Position numbers and translations under genes: made by a program. The notes beneath the pieces were generated by a model, which was not told where the DNA came from, did no database searches, and saw only the letters and a program-made list of their open reading frames with translations. From Gammaproteobacteria bacterium (GTDB taxonomy: Bacteria; Pseudomonadota; Gammaproteobacteria; Steroidobacterales; GCA-2729495), in the NCBI GenBank assembly GCA_016874095.1, contig VGVH01000003.1, positions 105,748 through 169,747 on the forward strand: 64,000 nucleotides of DNA, in the 5' to 3' direction. Numbering within the stretch: position 1 is the first letter of the stretch; each line of letters starts with the position of its first letter. Below, one piece after another: positions 53,969 to 61,225 of the stretch.

Positions 53969-55874
53969 AGCGCCGCCGCCTTCCAGCCACCCATGCCGCG
54001 CCACCCAGCAGCGCCAGCGTCAGCTCATCCAGCGCCATGAACCCGGAATCGGCGCCGTCCGGCTCGATGTCATCCGGCGGCGGATCCACGACGCCGGTGC
54101 CGTCCATGCTGAGCGTGAGGTTGGGTCGCGCGTCGTCGTTCGAGGGGATGTTCACGCTGTCGCTGGCGTCGCCCAGCACTGTCGGCGAAAACCGCAGCCG
54201 CAACGTGCAGGTCGCGAGCGCAACGAGCGTCTGCCCGGAGCAATCGTCCTCGCCGGCCACGAGGCTGAACGGCGCCGCGAGCGCGTTGGTGCCGCCGATC
54301 GTGCCGATCACGAGATCCGCCGTGCCGTCGTTGACGATGGTGACGGTGCGGTCGAAGCTGTCGCCCTGGCGCACGTTGCTGAAGGAGAAGTCCAGGTCTT
54401 CCGGCGGTGCGGTCGCGTCGTTCACGCGGATGATCGGAACGTCCACTGTTCCCGTGCCCGATGTGGAAACAGTCGCGGAAGGCGTATCGGGGTCGTCCGA
54501 GGGAATGTCGAAGCTGTCCGAGAAGCCGCCGGCTGCACCCGGGGCGAATCGCACGCCGATCGTGCAGGTCGCGGCGGGCAACAACACTTGGCTGGAGCAG
54601 GTATCGCTGGCGATATTGAACGGCGCCGCGAGGGCATTCGCGGTCGCCACGCTGCCGATGCTGAGGTCGCCGGTGCCGGTGTTCTCTACCGTTACGGTGG
54701 CCAGCAGTTCACTGCCCGCGGCCACTGTGCCGAAGGGCAGGGCCTGGTCAGTCGCTGATCCGAGCGAATCGGTGATCGCGATATTGGGGATCAACGCAAC
54801 GGTACCCTCACCCGATACGTCGACCGTGATGCTCGGCTCGGCGCCGTCCTGAGACTGGGCAGCATCGTTCGAGGGAATATCGAGACTGTCGGTGAACGTT
54901 CCCGCTGCGGTCGGGCTGAACAGAACTTGTATCGTGCAGCTGCCGCCGGCCGCTACCTGGATGCCGGAGCAGTTGTCGGTACCGATCGAGAATGGCGCTG
55001 CCAGCGGGTTAGCCGTGGCCACGTTGCCCATCACGAGCGGCGCTGAGCCGTCGTTGTCGACCGTGATCGTCTGGCTGGCCACCGTGTTTTCCGTTACCTG
55101 CCCGAACGGCACATCGAGGTCGTCGGCGGGCGCCACGCTGTCCGTGACCGTGATCTCCGGCAGGCTGTGCAGTGTCGCGAACACCATCGAGTTGTTGGCG
55201 GTCTGGCCGATCAGCGAGCCGGTGAACGAGGTGAAGGTCGGGTCGTAGTCGATCAGCAACCGGTAGCGGATCATGTCGAGCGTAAGGATCGGGATCAGCC
55301 CGCAGAGCGGTCCCGTGCAGCTCGTCACCACCTGGCTGAAGGTGCTGAAGTCAACTGCCGTGGCCGGTGCGAGGCTGACCAGAAACTCCGCGACCCCGTT
55401 GCCATCGATGCTGGTGACCTGCGCTGCCGTGTCGAACACGAAGCCGGCATTCTCGGCCAGCACGACGGTCTCGCTCGGGGTCCCGGCAGAAATGATGATG
55501 GTCAGGGCAGCGAACTTGGCGGCACCGCTCGCAATCGTGAGCTGGGTGTTGCCGTTGCTGAGGGCCAGGTCGAGGAACGAGGCACTCGGCGCGCTGGTGA
55601 TGCCGCCGGGCACGCCGTCGATGACGCCCGTCGGATTCGGCACGATCGTCAGCGCCCGGTTGACGGGCGGATCGCCGTTGAAGAACGAGCAATAGGGTGG
55701 CGAGCCGCCACCGCAGGGCACCGTAGACCCGTCGAAGGTCGTGCTGAAGATATCGAAGATGCCGTTATTCGGATTGCCGGTATCGATCGGCACGGGCGTC
55801 GCCCAGGCCGATGCGGTGATGCTGAAAAATGCCAGGGCCAACAGCTGCCGCGGCCGGTTGTTCTTGGTCTTCAT
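53937..55874 (-). CDS. Secreted choice-of-anchor-D/HYDIN-like repeat protein with N-terminal domain shared with the two upstream paralogues
   Basis: Signal peptide; three repeats of DLDVPFGQVTENTVASQTITVDNDGSAPLVMGNV...CSGIQVAAGGSCTIQVLFSPTAAGTFTDSLDIPSND type; C-terminal hydrophobic plus RRRR tail. Confidence 0.85.
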   Translation of the reverse strand: MKTKNNRPRQLLALAFFSITASAWATPVPIDTGNPNNGIFDIFSTTFDGSTVPCGGGSPPYCSFFNGDPPVNRALTIVPNPTGVIDGVPGGITSAPSASFLDLALSNGNTQLTIASGAAKFAALTIIISAGTPSETVVLAENAGFVFDTAAQVTSIDGNGVAEFLVSLAPATAVDFSTFSQVVTSCTGPLCGLIPILTLDMIRYRLLIDYDPTFTSFTGSLIGQTANNSMVFATLHSLPEITVTDSVAPADDLDVPFGQVTENTVASQTITVDNDGSAPLVMGNVATANPLAAPFSIGTDNCSGIQVAAGGSCTIQVLFSPTAAGTFTDSLDIPSNDAAQSQDGAEPSITVDVSGEGTVALIPNIAITDSLGSATDQALPFGTVAAGSELLATVTVENTGTGDLSIGSVATANALAAPFNIASDTCSSQVLLPAATCTIGVRFAPGAAGGFSDSFDIPSDDPDTPSATVSTSGTGTVDVPIIRVNDATAPPEDLDFSFSNVRQGDSFDRTVTIVNDGTADLVIGTIGGTNALAAPFSLVAGEDDCSGQTLVALATCTLRLRFSPTVLGDASDSVNIPSNDDARPNLTLSMDGTGVVDPPPDDIEPDGADSGFMALDELTLALLGGAAWVAGRRRRCRSGASRDGI

Positions 55875-55946
55875 TCCGCTGCCCACTTCATTCAACGGCG
55901 GCCATCGCCAGTCTGGAATATCAGGCACAGCGAATCAACAGTCGGC

Positions 55947-55975
55947 CAAAAGAAAAGGCCCCGCAGAGCGGGGCC
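55947..55975 (-). terminator. Rho-independent terminator for the minus-strand gene 56008..56808
   Basis: Minus strand GGCCCCGC-TCT-GCGGGGCC followed by TTTTCTTTT. Confidence 0.85.
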
Positions 55976-56007
55976 TCTTCACGATCAGCCGACTGATCCG
56001 GAGGGCT

Positions 56008-56808
56008 TTACGCAGCCTTGCGGCGGCGGGCGCGGGCCGCCACGGCAGCGACTGCCGGGATCAGCAGCCAGCCTGCAGCCGGCACGGGGACGACTGCGGT
56101 GGTCAGGTTAACCTTATACACCGAGTTGTTAGCCGACTGGGCCAGCAGAACGAGGGAATCACCGCCGGCGCCATTGACGGTACCGTTGATCTGGTAGCGA
56201 ACGCCGTCGAGCGACAGGATGCCGATCAGGCCGCAGAGGCCGCCCGTGCAGCTGTCAACAATGGTGCTGAAGGTGGCGAAGTCCGGTGCACTGACGTTCG
56301 GCGCGTCATCGTGACGGAAGACGTTGGCCACGCCGATGCCGGTGCCCTCGTCCGGGTCCACCGTGTTCTGCGGCGCACCGAGCGTGCCGCTGCGGATGAA
56401 CGTGAGGCCCGCAGCGGTCGGGTCAGCTGGATCGGCCGTGACGATGGTCGTTCCGGAGATCGTGATCACGATCTTCGACAGCAGGATCTCCATCGAATCG
56501 ATCTGGGTGATCTCGCCGGTAGCATCGTTGTACTGGACGTTCAGTACGCCGCTACCCGTGCCCGTCTGGGCGATCTGGATCGCCCGGTTGGCCGGCGTAT
56601 AGCCATTGAAGAACGTGCAGGTGGCAGCGTCATACGGCGGCGAGCCCGGCGGCGAAGCGCAGGGAACCAGGCCGCCGTCGAACGTGGCGCTGTAGAGGTC
56701 GACGATGTCCGCGGAATTGATCGTGAATGCACCGTTCAGGATCGCTGCGTTGCCGCTGCCCGCCGCCGCGATGCCGGCGACGAGCCCGATGAGTCCGCTT
56801 GCACGCAT
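56008..56808 (-). CDS. Secreted protein with VPxPA-CTERM-type sorting tail (paralogue 2)
   Basis: 266 aa; signal peptide; C-terminus VVPVPAAGWLLIPAVAAVAARARRRKAA. Confidence 0.85.
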   Translation of the reverse strand: MRASGLIGLVAGIAAAGSGNAAILNGAFTINSADIVDLYSATFDGGLVPCASPPGSPPYDAATCTFFNGYTPANRAIQIAQTGTGSGVLNVQYNDATGEITQIDSMEILLSKIVITISGTTIVTADPADPTAAGLTFIRSGTLGAPQNTVDPDEGTGIGVANVFRHDDAPNVSAPDFATFSTIVDSCTGGLCGLIGILSLDGVRYQINGTVNGAGGDSLVLLAQSANNSVYKVNLTTAVVPVPAAGWLLIPAVAAVAARARRRKAA

Positions 56809-56854
56809 GGTCTGATCCTGCAGATGAGACGTGTTGTTGTTCTTCCGTGAACTC

Positions 56855-57649
56855 TCAGGCGCGAGCCCAACGACGCAGCGCCGCGAGGCCAGCCACCGCC
56901 GAACCGAGCAGCCAGACGGCCGCAGGCACCGGCACCGTGGTCAGGTTCACCTTGTAGATCGAGTTGTTGGCGGTCTGCGTGCGCAAGGTGAGCGCGTCGC
57001 CGCCGGCACCGCTGACCGTGCCGTTCAGCTGGTAGCGCACACCGTCGAGGGAGAGGACGCCAAGCAGGCCGCAGAGGCCGCCCGCGCAGCTGTCGACAAT
57101 GTTGCCTAAGGTCGCGAAGTCCGGCGCGTCGGCGTTCGGCGAGTCGTCGTGACGGTACACGTTGGCGACACCAATGCCCGTGCCCTCGTCGGCATCGGCG
57201 GTGGCATTCGGCGCGATCGTGCCGGAGCGAATGAAGGTCAGGCCGTTGGCCGGACCAATGTCCGGATCAGCCACCACCGTCGTGCTGCCGGCGATCGTGA
57301 TCACGATCCTCGACAGCAGGATCTCCATCGAATTGACCTGGGTGATTTCGCCCGTCACGTCGTCGTACTGCACGTTCAGCGTGCCGGTTCCGGTGCCGGT
57401 CTGCGCGATCGTGATCGCGCGGCCGTTAGGCGTATAGCCATTGAAGAACGTGCAGGTGGCAGCGTCATACGGCGGCGAGCCCGGCGGCGAAGCGCAGGGA
57501 ACCAGCGGGCCGTCGAAAGTGGCGCTGTAGAGGTCGACGATGTTGGCCGAGTTGATCGTGAACACGCCGTTCACGATGGCCGCGTTGGCCGACATCGAGA
57601 AGCCGCAAATGACAGCTGCCGTCGCAAAGCTGTGAATGATAGAGCGCAT
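56855..57649 (-). CDS. Secreted protein with VPxPA-CTERM-type sorting tail (paralogue 3)
   Basis: 264 aa; signal peptide; C-terminus VPVPAAVWLLGSAVAGLAALRRWARA; very similar to 56008..56808. Confidence 0.85.
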   Translation of the reverse strand: MRSIIHSFATAAVICGFSMSANAAIVNGVFTINSANIVDLYSATFDGPLVPCASPPGSPPYDAATCTFFNGYTPNGRAITIAQTGTGTGTLNVQYDDVTGEITQVNSMEILLSRIVITIAGSTTVVADPDIGPANGLTFIRSGTIAPNATADADEGTGIGVANVYRHDDSPNADAPDFATLGNIVDSCAGGLCGLLGVLSLDGVRYQLNGTVSGAGGDALTLRTQTANNSIYKVNLTTVPVPAAVWLLGSAVAGLAALRRWARA

Positions 57650-57719
57650 ATCGAAATCCCCAGGAAAGTGTAGTTGGCGTTATTCCGATGCGAAGACTTA
57701 AAGAATTCTTATGGAACCT

Positions 57720-57747
57720 ACTATACCCCGTTGTGACGGGATGCAAA
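57720..57747 (-). promoter_or_regulatory. Candidate sigma70-like promoter upstream of the paralogue array
   Basis: Minus strand TTTGCA - 16 nt - TATAGT with an inverted repeat CCCGT-CACA-ACGGG in the spacer; AT-rich intergenic region between TonB receptor stop and 57649. Confidence 0.35.
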
Positions 57748-57777
57748 GCCGATGCGACATAAGCAGTTACGAGTTGC

Positions 57778-60465
57778 TTAGTCGCCAAAACGCACCCGGG
57801 CCTGCAGCGCCACGTTTCGCGGCCGGTCCACAAAGCCGTAGAAGGTCGGCGTGCCGAACTGGCTGAAGGCCAGCGGGGTGTCGTTGGCGTAGGTGATGAT
57901 CTCCTCGTCGGTAAGATTGCGTCCCAAAACCGCGATTTCCCAGCGTTTTTCGTCGTCCGCCACGGCCAGGCGCAGGTTCCAGGTCGCGTACTTGTCCTGC
58001 ACGATCCGCGGGTCCAGGTTCTGCGACGGGTTGTAGTCGTCGGTGAACTGGGTATCCAGGGTCGCCTTGAACAGGAAATCCCCGACCGGGACCTCATAGT
58101 TCAGGGCCAGGGCGCCCGACCAGTCCGCCACGTACTGGTTGGTCCGGCCCGTGTAGTCGCACTTGCCGCGGAAGGCATAGTTCGGGTCCGTGGGCGGCAG
58201 GTTGGACGGGAAGGTCGGGACCTGGCCCTGGTTGCACTGGCCGCCTTTGAAATCGTCGAACTCGAAGTCGAGCAGCCCGAGGGAGCCGGTCAGCGTCAGG
58301 CCTTCGGCCAGCGCCCACCGCCCATCCAGTTCGACGCCCATCGTGGTCGCCTTCGCTGCGTTGCCCACATTGAAGCCCAGGGTGCCGTCGAAGATGCTCA
58401 CCTGCAGGTCGTCGAACTCGGTGTAAAACGCGGCAATGCCGAACTGCAGCGTGTCGGCCAGAGCCGTGACCTTCGTGCCGAGCTCGTAGGAAATCGCCCG
58501 CTCGTCCTCGAACTCGAAGGAACCGGGCGCGACGTTCGCCTGGACGGTCGCCTGTGTCGATTCGGGGAAGAGAATGCCGCTGCCGGTGGTGCCGGGCTCC
58601 GGCTCGCTGTTGGAGCGGGCATCGAAGCCGCCTGACTTGAAGCCGGTCTTGACCGAACCGTAGACCAGGACGTCCTCCGTCGCGTCGAACTCGGTGACGA
58701 ACTCCCAGGCAACGCTGTTCTCGGTGCGGCTGCCGGCCAGCTGGTGGAAGGCGACGTTGAAGATACGGGCGAAGAGCGGGGCCCCGGCCGTCAGCAGGTC
58801 GTCGTCCGGCTGCACGCCGAGCACGAACGGATTGCGCTCGAGATCGCCCTCGCGCAGGATGCGGCTCGCTTCCTTTTCCACGTGGGAATAACGCAGGCCG
58901 AGGCTCACGCGCCACACGTCTTCGACAATGTCGGTGCCGAGCTGGGTGAAGACCGAGCTCACCGAGGTGTTCTGGTCGAAATTGCGGAACGCAGAGGTAT
59001 TGCCGAGAGCGTCGAAGGCGCCTTGCGGATCGCCGTCGGTCGCGTAGCCCACGAGGCGCACCACGCCGCTGTCGATCGGCAGGAAGATCTGGTCACCGAA
59101 TTCCAGTTCGTCGTGCTGGTAATAGGCGCCGGCCAGCCAGCGGAAGCGGTTCTCGGTGGGCGAGACGATGCGGATTTCCTGGCTCCACTGGTCGTACTTT
59201 TCCTCCGACAGCAGGTTGAACTGTGTCGCGCCGGTGAAATCGCAGTCGCAGATCTCCGAGTACTCGTAGGTGAGGAAACCACTGACGGAGGTCAGGATAT
59301 AGCCGTTGAAGTCCCAGTCCATCGTCAGGACGGCAGCGTCGACGTCGTTCTCGCTGGAATCCCCATTGGCGCCGCGACGATAGTCGAGCGTGCCGTCCCC
59401 ATGCGCCGCTATGCCGGGAACGTAGTCCGCGTCGGGATCGAAGGTCACGGGATCGATGGGGTTGGTATCGAAGAAGGTGCCCAGGTAGTCGAGGTAGGTG
59501 TAGCCCGATCGCCAGAAGTCCGCGCTGCCGGTGCCGCGGCTGAAACCGGTTGCACTGGTCAGCGGCGGGATGCCGAGGCCGTTGTCGCCCGTGCGGTAGA
59601 TATCCAGCGACGGCAGTGCCTGCACGATCTCGATCTGCCGCCCCTTCACGTCGAAGCTGTTGTGCTCGAGTTTCAGCGCGGCGTCGAACAGGTCGCCGTC
59701 GCGGGCCAGGGTCAGGCGGATGCTTTCCTCCTCGCGGTCCGGCTCGTCGCGGCCACCCAGCGTCGTGTTCTCCAGGTAGCCGGCCATCGACCGGTAGCGG
59801 CCCGCGAGGCGCGCACCCCAGTTGCCGAAGAGGGGGCCGGAAATCATCGCCGTGATTTCCTCTTCCTCGTGGTCGGGCTCATACAAGGCGTTGATCGACG
59901 ATTCGAAGGTATCGGTCGGGCGGGCCGTGGTGAGGTTCATGGCGCCCGCGATCGAGTTGTTGCCGAGCAGGATCGCCTGCGGGCCGCGCAGCGACTCGGC
60001 CTGCGCGAGATCGAGGAAGGGCACGCGGGTCAGCTGCGCGCGGCCGTAGTAGATGCTGTCGATGTAGAGGCCGACGGACTGCTCGAAGCCCTGGTTGATG
60101 CCGGAGCCGATGCCGCGCACGTAGAGGTTGGTGCCGATGCCGGTCTCGGACATCGCGAAGTTCGGGACGTAGGCGACCAGTTCCTCGATGCGGCTGACGC
60201 CCGATTCGATCAGCTGCTCGCCATCGAGCACGACGACGGACAGCGGCGCGTCCTGGAGGCTCTCGGTCACCTTGCGGGCGGTCACCACGATTTCCTCGAG
60301 CGCGAAGCTGGATTCTTCCTCGGCCGCGGGCGCTTCCTCAGCCGTGTCGGCGGTGTCAACCGCGGGTTCCTCCGCCACCTGCGCGAAGAGGACCGACGGC
60401 AAGGTACTGGCGCAGAAGCCAGACAGCAGAATCACAGCAAATCGACGCAGCGCCATGGCACTCAA
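57778..60465 (-). CDS. TonB-dependent receptor (start may be 60456)
   Basis: 895 aa; ALEEIVVTARKVTESLQDAPLSVVVLDGEQLIESGVSRIEELVAYVPNFAMSETGIGTNLYVRGIGSGINQGFEQSVGLYIDSIYYGRAQ. Confidence 0.93.
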   Translation of the reverse strand: MSAMALRRFAVILLSGFCASTLPSVLFAQVAEEPAVDTADTAEEAPAAEEESSFALEEIVVTARKVTESLQDAPLSVVVLDGEQLIESGVSRIEELVAYVPNFAMSETGIGTNLYVRGIGSGINQGFEQSVGLYIDSIYYGRAQLTRVPFLDLAQAESLRGPQAILLGNNSIAGAMNLTTARPTDTFESSINALYEPDHEEEEITAMISGPLFGNWGARLAGRYRSMAGYLENTTLGGRDEPDREEESIRLTLARDGDLFDAALKLEHNSFDVKGRQIEIVQALPSLDIYRTGDNGLGIPPLTSATGFSRGTGSADFWRSGYTYLDYLGTFFDTNPIDPVTFDPDADYVPGIAAHGDGTLDYRRGANGDSSENDVDAAVLTMDWDFNGYILTSVSGFLTYEYSEICDCDFTGATQFNLLSEEKYDQWSQEIRIVSPTENRFRWLAGAYYQHDELEFGDQIFLPIDSGVVRLVGYATDGDPQGAFDALGNTSAFRNFDQNTSVSSVFTQLGTDIVEDVWRVSLGLRYSHVEKEASRILREGDLERNPFVLGVQPDDDLLTAGAPLFARIFNVAFHQLAGSRTENSVAWEFVTEFDATEDVLVYGSVKTGFKSGGFDARSNSEPEPGTTGSGILFPESTQATVQANVAPGSFEFEDERAISYELGTKVTALADTLQFGIAAFYTEFDDLQVSIFDGTLGFNVGNAAKATTMGVELDGRWALAEGLTLTGSLGLLDFEFDDFKGGQCNQGQVPTFPSNLPPTDPNYAFRGKCDYTGRTNQYVADWSGALALNYEVPVGDFLFKATLDTQFTDDYNPSQNLDPRIVQDKYATWNLRLAVADDEKRWEIAVLGRNLTDEEIITYANDTPLAFSQFGTPTFYGFVDRPRNVALQARVRFGD

Positions 60466-60577
60466 CGCTCCTTCTTATTCGATGCGCCCCGTGGCCCGAA
60501 GCGTAACACGGTGCCGATGGCAGGTAGAATCGAGCCTCTTGCGTTGCGAGGGACCCTCGCTGAGGTACGGGCTGATC

Positions 60578-61198
60578 GTGGCGGACGTGCATTTCTTCTT
60601 CGACCCGGGTTGTCCCTGGGCCTGGCTGGCCGCGGTCAGGCTGCAGGAAACCGCCATGCGCTGCGGCGCTGGCATCGTCTGGCGCCCGGTAGTCCTCGAC
60701 CAGGTCGAGCGCATGACCGGGCGGGGCGCAGCGACTCCGGCTGAACTGGCGTATTCAAGCCTCGACCTTGGCGACTGGGCTCATTTCTGCGGCGTACGCG
60801 TCGCGCGGGCTGACAGGCTGCCGGCAGCCAATGCGTCGAAAGCGATCGCTGCCGCCTCTGGCCTTGCCGGACGCCTGGAAGCGTTGGTCAACCGCCTGTT
60901 CGAGGCCGGACCCGGCGGCTCGGCCGATCCGGATGATCACGAATTCCTGGTCTCGACCGCGGTGGCCGCGGGTTTCGCGCGCCGAGACTTCGAATCGGCA
61001 TTCGATTCGCCCGCGGCGCAGCGCATGGTGGAGGCCAACGTGGCCGACCTCGTCGCCCGCGGCGGATTCGGCTCCGCGTCAATGGCGGTCGGTGATCGCC
61101 TCTACATCGGCAACGCGCGCATGCCGCTGGTCGAACTGGCGCTCACGCGCGCTGCCGAACATCCCTTGATCATTCCGGGCGCACACGGCCAAACTTGA
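60578..61198 (+). CDS. DsbA-like thioredoxin-fold protein, 2-hydroxychromene-2-carboxylate isomerase/GST-kappa type (GTG start likely)
   Basis: Frame of ORF 60188..61198; VHFFFDPGCPWAWLAAVRLQE, C-terminal FGSASMAVGDRLYIGNARMPLVELAL. Confidence 0.78.
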   Translation: MADVHFFFDPGCPWAWLAAVRLQETAMRCGAGIVWRPVVLDQVERMTGRGAATPAELAYSSLDLGDWAHFCGVRVARADRLPAANASKAIAAASGLAGRLEALVNRLFEAGPGGSADPDDHEFLVSTAVAAGFARRDFESAFDSPAAQRMVEANVADLVARGGFGSASMAVGDRLYIGNARMPLVELALTRAAEHPLIIPGAHGQT

Positions 61199-61225
61199 AC
61201 CCTGGCCCCGAGGAGTACTCGCCGC

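Noticed and set aside
58744-60744. 666-aa plus-strand ORF
   Set aside because: Antisense shadow of the TonB-dependent receptor 57778-60465.
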